Positions 15,990-24,339 of a stretch of 42,403 nucleotides of DNA are shown piece by piece. Both the position numbers and the translations under genes were made by a program. The notes below the pieces were generated by a model. The model did not search any database. It had not been told where the DNA came from and saw nothing but the letters and a program-made list of their open reading frames with translations. Position 1 is the stretch's first letter; every line of letters starts with the position of its first letter. The stretch is from Bacteroidia bacterium (lineage in GTDB: Bacteria; Bacteroidota; Bacteroidia; B-17B0; Aurantibacillaceae): contig JADLED010000213.1 of the NCBI GenBank assembly GCA_020846335.1, forward strand, positions 1-42,403, in the 5' to 3' direction.

Positions 15990-16014
15990 CAAATATATAA
16001 GTGCCTGGGCACTT
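15990..16014 (-). promoter_or_regulatory. -7 element with an adjoining dyad upstream of the barrel gene
   Basis: The minus strand reads TATATTTG at 15997-15990, a perfect TAnnTTTG. Immediately upstream is a dyad (AAGTGC 15999-16004, loop CTGG, GCACTT 16009-16014), 6 bp with a 4-nt loop, in the spacer of the promoter. It may be an operator; as a plus-strand hairpin it is followed by only a short T run. Confidence 0.4.
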
Positions 16015-16039
16015 TTCTAATATTATTAGGTAAATGTTC

Positions 16040-16510
16040 TTAATCTGAAGATGAATTTAGTTTTTCGCACAGTTGCAGGCTGGCCGAATACACCAGTTGA
16101 AACACCTTTTCAAAATCCTTTTCGTTGCCATAATAGGGGTCGGGCACCTCTGCCCCATTTTGTCCGGTGGCAAATTCTAAAAAAAGTTTCAACTTTTGTT
16201 GTTGCTCTTTGTTACTTGTCAATTTTAATAAGTTGTTGTAATTGCTTTTATCCATGGTAAATATCCAATCAAATTTATCAAAATCCGATGCCTGAAATTG
16301 CCTGGCACGTAAGGCCGACAAATCGACCCCATTTTTTCTGGCATTGGCAATGGTGCGTGGGTCGGGCGCCTCGCCAATGTGGTAGCCTGCGGTGCCAGCC
16401 GAATCTATTTCGAAAGGCAGGTGTTGTTTTTCTTTTAAATGCAACAAAATGCCCTCGGCCAGTGGCGAACGACAAATGTTACCCAAACACACAAACAGGA
16501 TTTTTTGCAT
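16040..16510 (-). CDS. Low-molecular-weight protein tyrosine phosphatase
   Basis: A 156-residue phosphatase. The P-loop CLGNICRS supplies nucleophile C8 and R14, and the general acid D124 sits in VPDPYYG with the two tyrosines typical of the family. The length is normal (about 155). In bacteria such enzymes reverse tyrosine autokinases in capsule or polysaccharide export, or act on arginine phosphate; no kinase gene is near. The start is ATG 16510 because it places MQKILFVCLGN at the N-terminus as in the family; an upstream start at 16558 would add 16 unrelated residues. It is transcribed away from the HtrA gene but on the same strand, separated by a terminator. Confidence 0.9.
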   Translation of the reverse strand: MQKILFVCLGNICRSPLAEGILLHLKEKQHLPFEIDSAGTAGYHIGEAPDPRTIANARKNGVDLSALRARQFQASDFDKFDWIFTMDKSNYNNLLKLTSNKEQQQKLKLFLEFATGQNGAEVPDPYYGNEKDFEKVFQLVYSASLQLCEKLNSSSD

Positions 16511-16624
16511 GGTGTAAAAGTAAGAATGCTTAAACGCATGGTAATTACTTCCTGCCAATTGTTATAAACAAGCAAAATATAAATTTGAATTAGCTGAATA
16601 TCTCGTTCCTTAAAATCAAATGTT

Positions 16625-16659
16625 TAAAAAAAAAGACGAACCTTTTCTGATTCGTCTTT
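16625..16659 (-). terminator. Intrinsic terminator downstream of htrA
   Basis: A 9-bp perfect stem (AAAGACGAA 16632-16640 with TTCGTCTTT 16651-16659) and a 10-nt loop. On the minus strand the stem is followed by a run of nine T. It lies 22 nt after the end of the HtrA gene. Confidence 0.8.
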
Positions 16660-16680
16660 CCTTTAACAATTAAACAAACT

Positions 16681-18135
16681 TTACAAAGCAAAACTATAAG
16701 AAGCACGCATTCCGTTGGAGTAAAAGCCTTCTATAAGCACCATGCCCGATTTATTACCCAAAGCATTTTTAATATCATCCACCGTTACAATTTTCTTTTT
16801 ATCAATGCTGGTAACAATAAAGCCCGGCTGAATGCCCACCTGGGCCAGTTTACCGGCGTTGAGTTTGGTAATTTTTACACCATTGCCAATTCTTAAGTTA
16901 GCCAGTTCCTCACTTTTCACTTCCGAAAATTCAGCACCCAATGTGTTTACCGATTTATTAATAATCTCGCTGCGTTTTACCAAACGGGTGGTACCATCCA
17001 AACTTTTTAAAATCAATGGCAGGTTGGATTCCTTTCCCTCGCGAACTATGCTAACATTAATTTTATCACCGGGACGGAAACGACTGATTTGTTCCTGCAA
17101 CTCGCTCACCGAAGCCACCGGCACTTCCTGAATTTTGGTAATCACGTCACCTTCTTTAACCCCGGCCTCATCGGCGCTGCCACCCTGACTAATGCCATTC
17201 ACATAAATGCCTTGTAATTGTTTGATGTTTTTTTCGGCGGCAAATTTAGCATCAATGTCCTGAATACTCACCCCTATGTAAGCACGTTGCACGGTACCAA
17301 ACTCCACCAAATCGTTTACCACTTTTTTTACAATATTCACTGGCACAGCAAACGAGTAGCCCTGATAAGCACCATTGTTGGAAGCAATGGCGGTGTTAAT
17401 ACCAATCAGTTCGCCTTCGGTATTAACCAATGCGCCACCACTGTTACCCGGATTTACCACCGCATCGGTTTGAATAAACGATTCTATTGGGCGGTTATTG
17501 ACATTTAAAATATTGTTGCGGCCTTTGGCACTAATAATGCCCGCTGTTACTGTACTGTTCAGATTAAAAGGATTACCAACGGCCAGCACCCATTCGCCAA
17601 TTTTAACCCCATCGCTGTTGCCATAATTTAAAAAAGGCAAATCCTTTTCTTTTATTTTAATCAGGGCCACATCTGTGCTCGCATCGCTGCCAATTAATTC
17701 GGCTTCGTAAGTGCGCTTGTCATTAAGCACCACTTCAATTTTATCCGAACCGGCAATTACGTGGTTGTTCGTTACAATGTAACCATCTTCGCTAATAATA
17801 ACGCCACTGCCACTGCCCTGTTGCACAAAATTTTGTTGGCGTTTTTGCGGACCAAAAAACCACTCGGCGTAGGGGTCGTAGGCCAGGTTATTTACCTGTT
17901 CGCTGGTGGTTTTAATGTGTACCACCGAGTGCACCGTTTTTTCGGCTGCCTGTGTAAAGTCAGTTAAAGTTCCGGCACTGCCGTTGTAACTTGCCAAGCG
18001 GTAATTGGGCGCATTGCCCGGATTGTTGATTTGATTGTTGGAATTTTGTTTACCTGCGTTTAAAAAATGCGTAGCAGTTACGGCTACCAGGCCGCCCAAA
18101 CACGCTACAAAAACTGTTGACACTACCTTTTTCAT
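16681..18135 (-). CDS. HtrA/DegP-type serine endoprotease
   Basis: A 484-residue periplasmic protease-chaperone of the Do family that degrades or refolds misfolded envelope proteins. N-terminal membrane/signal segment (residues 2-22), then the trypsin-like domain with the triad H125 (VTNNHVIAG), D155 (STDVALIKI) and S232 (NPGNSGGAL). The first PDZ domain (about 270-365, YIGVSIQDI, VKEGDVITKI) binds peptides and the second (about 395-484) is shorter and diverged. Length and layout are normal for Bacteroidota. A TAnnTTTG element lies about 50 nt upstream, and a strong terminator follows, so the gene is a single transcription unit. Confidence 0.93.
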   Translation of the reverse strand: MKKVVSTVFVACLGGLVAVTATHFLNAGKQNSNNQINNPGNAPNYRLASYNGSAGTLTDFTQAAEKTVHSVVHIKTTSEQVNNLAYDPYAEWFFGPQKRQQNFVQQGSGSGVIISEDGYIVTNNHVIAGSDKIEVVLNDKRTYEAELIGSDASTDVALIKIKEKDLPFLNYGNSDGVKIGEWVLAVGNPFNLNSTVTAGIISAKGRNNILNVNNRPIESFIQTDAVVNPGNSGGALVNTEGELIGINTAIASNNGAYQGYSFAVPVNIVKKVVNDLVEFGTVQRAYIGVSIQDIDAKFAAEKNIKQLQGIYVNGISQGGSADEAGVKEGDVITKIQEVPVASVSELQEQISRFRPGDKINVSIVREGKESNLPLILKSLDGTTRLVKRSEIINKSVNTLGAEFSEVKSEELANLRIGNGVKITKLNAGKLAQVGIQPGFIVTSIDKKKIVTVDDIKNALGNKSGMVLIEGFYSNGMRASYSFAL

Positions 18136-18183
18136 ACGTTTTTATATAAGAGTGATTTTTATAATTTATCTTTCTCTTTAACG

Positions 18184-18191
18184 CAAATTTA
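18184..18191 (-). promoter_or_regulatory. -7 promoter element for htrA
   Basis: The minus strand reads TAAATTTG, a perfect TAnnTTTG match, 49 nt before the start codon at 18135. No TTTG is seen at the -33 position, so another factor may assist. Confidence 0.4.
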
Positions 18192-18327
18192 ATGCGCTTG
18201 TTATTTTGTCAGTTTGTTTTTAACAAGGTTTAAGAATAGGCTTAAATTACACCCAATGGCTTGTTAAAAATTCAAAACAGAACATGACAAAAGCACCGTT
18301 TATTTGACTAAATTTACATGAAATTAA

Positions 18328-18960
18328 ATGAGATTAAAACGAAAAATACCCACCTTCATCTTCGGCGTATCTATTGGAATTATTGTAGGTGTTGGCTTTT
18401 TTGTATTTAAGATAAACGATTTGTTTAACAAACTAAAAGAATCGGCCCGCGAACAAATTACAGTAATTGAACAGCCTGTTAAAAACGTTCCGGCCAATGG
18501 CGATCAACAAAAATCAAACAACGAGCGTTTTAAAATTGATTTGGGTAAAAGCAAAAAAATTAATTACGCCGAAGTGGACAGCCTTATAAAACAGGATTCG
18601 GAAATTAATGTGGCCACCGATGAATTGCTTTCGGTTAAAAGTGTGAAGGCCATTCGTATTGGCGATGGCGATGCAACCGGTGATACACTTGCCGCAAGGC
18701 TGGCCAATGTGAGTACCCTTAAATCCGATTTGTATTTTATCGAATTCTGGAAAACACCACTAAACTCTAAAGGTTATCGCTTCTCAAAAAACAAAATCAT
18801 GTTGTATGGTTTTATTGATTACACCGATGTGTTGCTTTACGAACTTGATAATTCCTACTACATTAAATGCTCTGATCAGGTTTACAAACTCTTTTACAGC
18901 GGCGAATTTAAGCAGTTGGAACGTGTGATGGACAGCGATTTGCTGGCAAAAATCAATTAA
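18328..18960 (+). CDS. Hypothetical single-pass membrane protein in the dapF operon
   Basis: A 210-residue protein with one N-terminal membrane helix (IPTFIFGVSIGIIVGVGFFVF, about 7-27) after a basic start, followed by a short linker and a soluble domain of about 140 residues (DLYFIEFWKTPLNSKGYRFSKNKIMLYGF, then VLLYELDNSYYIKCSDQVYKLF). The C-terminal domain looks like a compact beta-rich unit exposed outside the cytoplasmic membrane. I do not recognise a domain family. It ends 5 nt before dapF, so the two are cotranscribed; the role may relate to the envelope, inferred only from position. Confidence 0.7.
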   Translation: MRLKRKIPTFIFGVSIGIIVGVGFFVFKINDLFNKLKESAREQITVIEQPVKNVPANGDQQKSNNERFKIDLGKSKKINYAEVDSLIKQDSEINVATDELLSVKSVKAIRIGDGDATGDTLAARLANVSTLKSDLYFIEFWKTPLNSKGYRFSKNKIMLYGFIDYTDVLLYELDNSYYIKCSDQVYKLFYSGEFKQLERVMDSDLLAKIN

Positions 18961-18965
18961 AAAAA

Positions 18966-19760
18966 ATGCGGCTCGAATTTTATAAATACCAGGGCACGGG
19001 TAATGATTTTATCCTGCTGGATAACCGACATGCCAATATCAATTTAAGCAACGAAGAAGTGGCACACCTGTGTCATCGCCGATTTGGCATTGGTGCCGAT
19101 GGCCTGATGCTGCTGGAAGCCGAACCTGGTTTGGATTTTAAAATGGTATATTATAACAGCGACGGTAACCTGAGCAGCATGTGTGGCAATGGAGGCCGTT
19201 GCATTGTGGCCTTTGCCCACCTGCTTGGCATTATTGAAGACAAAGCGCGCTTTATGGCAGTGGATGGTGTACACGATGCCAGTATTGCCGCCGATGGTAC
19301 CGTGAGTTTAAAAATGCAGGACGTAAAAGAGGTGGAAAATGGTGAAGATTTTTTTTACCTCAACACCGGCTCGCCACACTACGTAAAATTTGTGAACGAT
19401 GTGCAGAACTTTGACGTGGTGAACGAAGGCCGCAAAATACGCAACAGTGCACGTTTTGCCGAAGAAGGTACCAACGTGAATTTTATTGAAAAAACCGGAG
19501 AGGAATTGATTGTGCGCACCTACGAAAGGGGTGTTGAAGACGAAACATACTCCTGTGGCACAGGTGTTACAGCCGCCGCATTGGTGGCTGCCCTAAGTGG
19601 TCACGCAACGGGCAAAAACAACTGCCTGATAAAAACCCTGGGTGGTAATTTAGAAGTAACATTTGACAAAGTGCTCGACCAGCATTTTTACAATACCTGG
19701 CTCAAAGGCCCGGCTGTGTTGGTTTTTAAGGGCAGTATTGATTTAGAACCCACTCTGTAA
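18966..19760 (+). CDS. dapF: Diaminopimelate epimerase
   Basis: A 264-residue cytosolic enzyme that converts LL- to meso-diaminopimelate, the step that supplies the peptidoglycan cross-linking residue and the lysine precursor. The two catalytic cysteines of the cofactor-independent epimerase are C73 (SSMCGNGGRC) and C197 (YSCGTGVTA). The N-terminal KYQGTGNDF is the family signature, and two mirror halves are recognisable. Length is normal. It sits between a membrane protein gene (5-nt gap) and an acetyltransferase gene that starts immediately after its stop codon (no gap), forming an operon. Confidence 0.96.
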   Translation: MRLEFYKYQGTGNDFILLDNRHANINLSNEEVAHLCHRRFGIGADGLMLLEAEPGLDFKMVYYNSDGNLSSMCGNGGRCIVAFAHLLGIIEDKARFMAVDGVHDASIAADGTVSLKMQDVKEVENGEDFFYLNTGSPHYVKFVNDVQNFDVVNEGRKIRNSARFAEEGTNVNFIEKTGEELIVRTYERGVEDETYSCGTGVTAAALVAALSGHATGKNNCLIKTLGGNLEVTFDKVLDQHFYNTWLKGPAVLVFKGSIDLEPTL

Positions 19761-20291
19761 ATGTTTTTAAAAGGAAATACCGTTAATTTAAGGGCGCTGG
19801 AGCCTTCGGATGCCGACACACTTTACTGTTGGGAAAACGACATGAGCCTTTGGCCCGTGAGTTTTACGCAAATACCATTTAGCCGTTTTATACTCGAAGA
19901 GTTTGTGAACAGTGCCTATCAGGACATTTACACCAACAAACAATTGCGTTTAATGGTGGAAGATCCGCAAACACAAAAAAGCATTGGCATTATCGATTTA
20001 TTTGAATTTGACCCACAACACGCCCGTTGCGGATTGGGTATTTACATAAGTGAAGCGTATCGTCAAAAAGGTTGTGCCCTGGAGTGTGTGGAGTTGGTAA
20101 AATCATACACCTTTACGGTGCTGCACCTCAAACAATTGTTTGTTCACGTAAATACCGGCAATGCTGCCAGTCTGGCCTTGTTTGAAAAAGCAGGCTTCGA
20201 AAAAAGCGGATTAAAAAAATGCTGGCACCGCACAGGGCTCAACAGTTTTGAAGACGTGTGGTTTTTGCAATGTTTGAATCAGGCTGGATAA
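19761..20291 (+). CDS. GNAT family N-acetyltransferase
   Basis: A 176-residue RimJ/RimL-type acetyltransferase. It starts with the acceptor-side LKGNTVNLRALEPSDADTLYCWENDMSLWPV, then the acetyl-CoA part: IGIIDLFEFDPQHARCGLGIYISEAYRQKGCALEC (about 76-108) with the R/Q-x-x-G-x-A-type loop, and FVHVNTGNAASLALFEKAGFEKSG (about 131-154) with the N-x-x-S-x-x-L-F-E-K-x-GF pattern. The acceptor is unknown. It begins directly after the dapF stop, so translation is probably coupled. In Bacteroidota a GNAT gene next to dapF, followed by mltG, is a recurring arrangement as I recall; here mltG lies 4 kb further on. Confidence 0.85.
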   Translation: MFLKGNTVNLRALEPSDADTLYCWENDMSLWPVSFTQIPFSRFILEEFVNSAYQDIYTNKQLRLMVEDPQTQKSIGIIDLFEFDPQHARCGLGIYISEAYRQKGCALECVELVKSYTFTVLHLKQLFVHVNTGNAASLALFEKAGFEKSGLKKCWHRTGLNSFEDVWFLQCLNQAG

Positions 20292-20300
20292 GACCGGTGC

Positions 20301-20391
20301 TTCGACTTCGCTCAGCAACCGGGTTCGGCAAAGCTCAGCAACCGGGTTCGACTTCGCTCAGCAACCGGTTCGGCAAAGCTCAGCAACCGGG
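20301..20391 (+). repeat. Four-copy 23-nt repeat cluster, two alternating unit types
   Basis: Four adjoining units of 22-23 nt, each ending in GCTCAGCAACCGG(G). Units 1 and 3 (20301-20323 and 20347-20368) begin TTCGACTTC; units 2 and 4 (20324-20346 and 20369-20391) begin TTCGGCAAA. The order is A-B-A-B, a 46-nt period with one base lost in the second round. The junction between units 3 and 4 forms the palindrome AACCGGTT. The cluster begins 10 nt after the GNAT stop codon. Similar short GC-richer repeats are dispersed in Bacteroidota genomes in my recollection; they do not encode a protein. Confidence 0.9.
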
Positions 20392-20547
20392 TTCGATTAA
20401 TTTTAGTAATCTTTCTCCCAATCCGAACACTGAGCAAAGCCCAAGAGTGAGGGCCTTGATAACCTATCGAATTTTTAAACACAATCTTCTAAAAGATAAA
20501 ATTACAGGTTCAATCCTTTTACTAACTTCATGGTATCGTTTCTAAAC

Positions 20548-21513
20548 ATGTTTAAATTAGCGCTATACCTTTATCTAGATCTAAATCTGGTTGTATTACC
20601 TGCAAATTGTTTGGCGCAGTTCAGCGACTCGAATCTATCCGGCTTTCCAATTGAGATGTTGGCAGATTTCGAAAAACTTAAAGGTTTTAAAGAGATTGAA
20701 TTCAGTGAATTGTATGTGCGCAATGGCGATACCATTATACCCAAACAACTTGTACGCAAATACACCTACAATGATTCGGGCATAGTTAAGCGCTATGAAA
20801 AACACCTCTTTGTAAATAACTACACGCTGATGCCCCATTATGAGGAGCGATTAAATGAAAATTTTTCGACGGATAGTTTTTGTTTTTCCAATTCCTACCA
20901 TTTTAAAAAGCCAGAAAATGGCGTAAAAAGCAGGGGTAGCAGAACCTGCCGCTACTGGAAAAGTGATTCCGCTGGTAATGATGAGTTTTATTACCAAAAC
21001 GGCGAACTATATTCCCGGAAACAAAACAGAAGTGTTTTTTTAACCGACACCACTTTGAAAGTACGTTTGAAAGAATGGCAAAATGAAGTCCTCATTAGTC
21101 AAAAAGACAGTATTCTGAAAATACGAAAACCGGTTCCTGTTGCTAAATCCAACAGTGTTCACAAGGAATATCGGAGAAATAATTGGGCTCACATGCAGTT
21201 CGATCATCCCATTCAAAGGCCATTCCGTTACATAGTTGGCAAATTGGGGTCATATAATTATGTCCATGAACAAATCTATAAATTCATTTACCATGGAAAC
21301 GACACCCTGGCTTACAAGGTGGAGCACTATGAGCTAACGTACACCGAACGGAGAGGATGTAGCGATCCAAATCCAAGTTTTTCCTATGGTGATGAAACAC
21401 CAAGAGCCATTATGCAGTTGAATAATTATGTAGGCAGAATTCCCACACTTATCACTTATTCCGACAAATCGGGCCTTGAAAAAAGAACCGTGTGGATTAA
21501 ATTAAAGCAATAG
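20548..21513 (+). CDS. Secreted hypothetical protein
   Basis: A 321-residue protein from the ATG at 20548, which gives MFKLALYLYLDLNLVVLPANCLAQF, a plausible signal peptide; an ATG at 20530 adds six residues. The mature protein is rich in Tyr, Asn and charged residues, with repeated short segments of the type VRNGDTIIPKQLVRKYTYNDSG and IYHGNDTLAYKVEHYELTYTER, reminiscent of beta-rich cell-surface proteins that track a value through a chain of YD/YT strands. No known domain is recognised. It lies alone between the repeat cluster and the convergent pyrophosphatase gene. No consensus promoter is seen in the 156 nt before it. Confidence 0.65.
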   Translation: MFKLALYLYLDLNLVVLPANCLAQFSDSNLSGFPIEMLADFEKLKGFKEIEFSELYVRNGDTIIPKQLVRKYTYNDSGIVKRYEKHLFVNNYTLMPHYEERLNENFSTDSFCFSNSYHFKKPENGVKSRGSRTCRYWKSDSAGNDEFYYQNGELYSRKQNRSVFLTDTTLKVRLKEWQNEVLISQKDSILKIRKPVPVAKSNSVHKEYRRNNWAHMQFDHPIQRPFRYIVGKLGSYNYVHEQIYKFIYHGNDTLAYKVEHYELTYTERRGCSDPNPSFSYGDETPRAIMQLNNYVGRIPTLITYSDKSGLEKRTVWIKLKQ

Positions 21514-21589
21514 TTAATGTTGTTTTTTGATAATATCTGGAAGTAAGGATTCAATCTCACAACCAGAATTAAGATAAAAGATTAACTAT
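21510..21589. repeat. Nested inverted repeats between convergent genes
   Basis: Outer arms of 9 bp (left 21510-21518, ATAGTTAAT, containing the TAG stop; right 21581-21589, ATTAACTAT) and inner arms of 5 bp (TCTGG 21536-21540, CCAGA 21563-21567). Together they could fold the whole 80-nt spacer. A terminator role for both convergent genes is possible, but there is no compact stem with a T run. Confidence 0.4.
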
Positions 21590-21595
21590 CAGTTT

Positions 21596-22231
21596 CTACA
21601 CCCCAATTTCCAAATGCGATTTAAAGCGCATGTTGTAATCTTCCATGCTTCTTAAAATTACTTCGTGAGCCTCGTCGGCACCATAGGTGTGTGTAATTTC
21701 AACAGCCTTGTTCTCCTGACCGGGCATGTTTTTGTAGGTTAAAAAATAATGTTTGAGGCGGTTAATTAAGGTGACAGGACAGTCTTCCACACTTTTAAGC
21801 TGACCGTAAATTTCATCCTGCTTCAACACCGCAATAATTTTATCGTCGGCCTCGCCATTGTCTATCATCCTGAAACCACCAATAGGTATGGCTTCCAGAA
21901 TAATGTCGCCACTGGTAATATTCCGCTCGGTAATCACACAAATATCCAGAGGGTCGCCATCGCCCTTAAGCACCGTTTTACCCGATTTTAGCTGGGCAAA
22001 CTCCCTCACCTTTTCATCACAAAACGTTTGTGGCACAAAGCCGTAAAGCGCCGGTAAATAATTTGAAAATTTTTGCGGACGATCCACTTTGCGGTAACCG
22101 GTTTCCTTGTCAATTTCGTATTTAACGGTATCGGCCGGAACCATTTCGATGTAGGCTGTTACAATATTCGGACAGTTTTTTCCCAGTGGAATACCATGCC
22201 AGGGATGCGGTTTAAATAAACGTACACTCAT
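21596..22231 (-). CDS. ppa: Inorganic pyrophosphatase (family I)
   Basis: A 211-residue soluble enzyme that hydrolyses pyrophosphate and drives biosynthetic reactions. The metal-binding signature DGDPLDICV is present, as are upstream residues KYEIDKETG and YGFVPQTFCDE, where the family binds substrate phosphate, and the distal DNGEADDKIIAVL and LKHYFLTYK. ATG 22231 is chosen: it gives the family-like MSVRLFKPHPWHGIP, while a longer frame to 22300 would run over the start of the divergent cytochrome gene. The length fits the bacterial branch with a slightly longer N-terminus. Confidence 0.93.
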   Translation of the reverse strand: MSVRLFKPHPWHGIPLGKNCPNIVTAYIEMVPADTVKYEIDKETGYRKVDRPQKFSNYLPALYGFVPQTFCDEKVREFAQLKSGKTVLKGDGDPLDICVITERNITSGDIILEAIPIGGFRMIDNGEADDKIIAVLKQDEIYGQLKSVEDCPVTLINRLKHYFLTYKNMPGQENKAVEITHTYGADEAHEVILRSMEDYNMRFKSHLEIGV

Positions 22232-22290
22232 GTTCTTAAAATCGGATTTAAAGCTAATCAATTTAACTTTATATTCGTGGGAGATATTGC

Positions 22291-24339
22291 ATGCCGCCAA
22301 GAGTAAAACGCCTCATACCCAAATTTGACTTGTCTAAAAAAAACATGTTGATTGCTGTTAGCTGCCTGCTCCTTTGTCTTGGCTTGGGCTTTTGTCAACC
22401 TCCAAACAAACCCGGCGATAAAACACCCCCGCCAACCGACTCTTTGACTTACCTCAACCATCACGACAGCGCGCGCTACGTGGGCATGAACACCTGCCGG
22501 CTTTGCCACCAAAACATTTACAACACCTTTATTAAAACAGGAATGGGCAAATCGTTTGGCATGGCCACCCAATCCAAATCCTCGGGTGATTTTACCAAAG
22601 CAGCGTTGTACGATGCACCCGGCAACCTGCACTACAAAGCCTTTTGGCAGCACGACAGCTTGTATTTTAAAGAATACCGCCTTCAAAAAAAAGACACCAT
22701 TCACCAACGCAGCGAACAGGTTAATTACATCATTGGCTCCGGCCAGCACACCAATTCGCATTTGCATTTGGTAAACGGCTACCTCAGCCAAATGCCCATG
22801 ACCTTTTACACGCAAAAGAAAAAATGGGATTTGCCACCCGGTTTTGAAAATGGATTAAACACCCGCTTTTCGCGCAAAATTGGTTTGGAATGCATGAGCT
22901 GCCACAACGCCTACCCCGATTTTGTAAAAGGTTCTGAAAACAAATACACCGCCATTGCCGGTGGTATTGATTGCGAGCGTTGCCATGGTCCCGGCAGCAT
23001 ACACGTGGCGCAAAGGCAAAGTGGCAGCAGAGTGGATACCTCCTTGTATGTTGACTACTCCATTGTAAATCCTGCCAAACTCAACATCGATGCCCAGTTT
23101 GATATTTGCCAACGTTGCCACCTGCAGGGTAATGCAGTTCTTAAAGAAGATAAGTCGTTTTACGATTTTAAACCCGGAATGAAACTAAGCGATTACTTAA
23201 CTGTGTTTTTACCCAAATACAAAAATGCCGACGACGAATTTATCATGGCCTCGCACGCCGACCGCCTCAAACAAAGCGCCTGCTTTATTAAATCCTACCA
23301 AAAAGCCGGTAAAAAAAATGCATTAAAACCCTATCTGGGTGCGCTTACCTGTGTTACCTGCCACAACCCACACGTAAGCGTGCGCGAAACCAATAAAAAC
23401 GTGTTTAACGAGGCCTGTATGAATTGTCACCAAATGGAGGCAAAAGTTACAGCGAAAAATGATTGTAATCGTTTTGTGTCTAAAAAGAGTGATTGTGTGA
23501 GTTGCCACATGCCGGTGTCGGGCTCAACCGATATTCCGCACGTGTCGGTTCACGATCATTACATCCGCAAACCCATCAGTGCCAAAGAAAAAAATAACAT
23601 CAAACAATTTATTGGTCTGTTTGCCATTAACGAAAAACAACCCGATGCCCTCACGCGCGCAAAGGCCTATATAAACCAGTACGAAAAATTTGAACAACAA
23701 GCCGCATACCTTGATTCTGCTCTGCAACTGCTTTCGGGCCAGGTGGCTGCCGACAAAAAACTAAAAACACTTGTTCAACTCTACTTTATTAAAAAAGATT
23801 TTGCCGCAGTGGTAAGCTTGATTAACCAAACAGGTTCACAAAAAGTGCTCACACAGATGTTTACAAAAAGCAGTTACCAAAACGATGATGCCTGGGCCTG
23901 TTACCGTGTGGGCGAAGCCTTTTATTATCTGGGCAAGCCACAAAATGCACTGGCTTGGTTTAAGCAAGCGGTGAAGCTGGCACCATTTCATCCCGATTTT
24001 AGAAACAAGCTGGGCACAACATTGGCTGCAACCGGCAATAAAAACGAGGCCCGCAAGGAATTTGAATTTCTGATAAAGGAAAATCCCGAATTTGTTTCGG
24101 CTTACTCCAATCTTGGTTACCTGTACCTTACCGATGGCCAAAGTGCCGAAGCCCTGCGGCTTTATCAAACTGGTGAAAAACTTGACCCTGATAATGAAGC
24201 ACTTTTGCTAAATTTGGCGGCTTATTACATTTTTAATAGAGACATAAAAAAAGGGAAAGACTACCTGCAAAGGGTGCTAAAAAAGAATCCCGCTAACGAA
24301 AGAGCAAACATGATACTAAAACAACTGGCAACAAGTTAA
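22291..24339 (+). CDS. Heptahaem c-type cytochrome with TPR domain
   Basis: A 682-residue secreted protein. The N-terminal signal (residues ~19-35, with basic residues before it) is followed by seven CxxCH haem sites: CRLCH, CMSCH, CERCH, CQRCH, CVTCH, CMNCH and CVSCH, spread over about residues 70-410, in the manner of cytochrome c554-like multihaem proteins. The C-terminal ~200 residues (about 530-682) are tetratricopeptide repeats (AWACYRVGEAFYYLGKPQNALAWFKQAVKLAP, AYSNLGYLYLTDGQSAEALRLYQTGEKLDP). This haem-plus-TPR fusion suggests a periplasmic or surface electron-transfer protein that docks on a partner. The gene overlaps mltG by one base. A weak promoter (TTTA-N19-TATATTCG) ends at 22277. 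Confidence 0.85.
   Translation: MPPRVKRLIPKFDLSKKNMLIAVSCLLLCLGLGFCQPPNKPGDKTPPPTDSLTYLNHHDSARYVGMNTCRLCHQNIYNTFIKTGMGKSFGMATQSKSSGDFTKAALYDAPGNLHYKAFWQHDSLYFKEYRLQKKDTIHQRSEQVNYIIGSGQHTNSHLHLVNGYLSQMPMTFYTQKKKWDLPPGFENGLNTRFSRKIGLECMSCHNAYPDFVKGSENKYTAIAGGIDCERCHGPGSIHVAQRQSGSRVDTSLYVDYSIVNPAKLNIDAQFDICQRCHLQGNAVLKEDKSFYDFKPGMKLSDYLTVFLPKYKNADDEFIMASHADRLKQSACFIKSYQKAGKKNALKPYLGALTCVTCHNPHVSVRETNKNVFNEACMNCHQMEAKVTAKNDCNRFVSKKSDCVSCHMPVSGSTDIPHVSVHDHYIRKPISAKEKNNIKQFIGLFAINEKQPDALTRAKAYINQYEKFEQQAAYLDSALQLLSGQVAADKKLKTLVQLYFIKKDFAAVVSLINQTGSQKVLTQMFTKSSYQNDDAWACYRVGEAFYYLGKPQNALAWFKQAVKLAPFHPDFRNKLGTTLAATGNKNEARKEFEFLIKENPEFVSAYSNLGYLYLTDGQSAEALRLYQTGEKLDPDNEALLLNLAAYYIFNRDIKKGKDYLQRVLKKNPANERANMILKQLATS

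Noticed and set aside
20391..20400. GGTTCGATT resembling a tRNA T-loop
   Set aside because: It is the end of a 23-nt repeat unit; no acceptor, D or anticodon stems are found around it.
20258..20545. A 95-codon frame across the 23-nt repeats
   Set aside because: Its first part overlaps the acetyltransferase end out of frame and the rest is repeat translation; no family resemblance.
22232..22300. Longer pyrophosphatase start at 22300
   Set aside because: It would overlap the start of the divergent cytochrome gene and adds residues not seen in the family.
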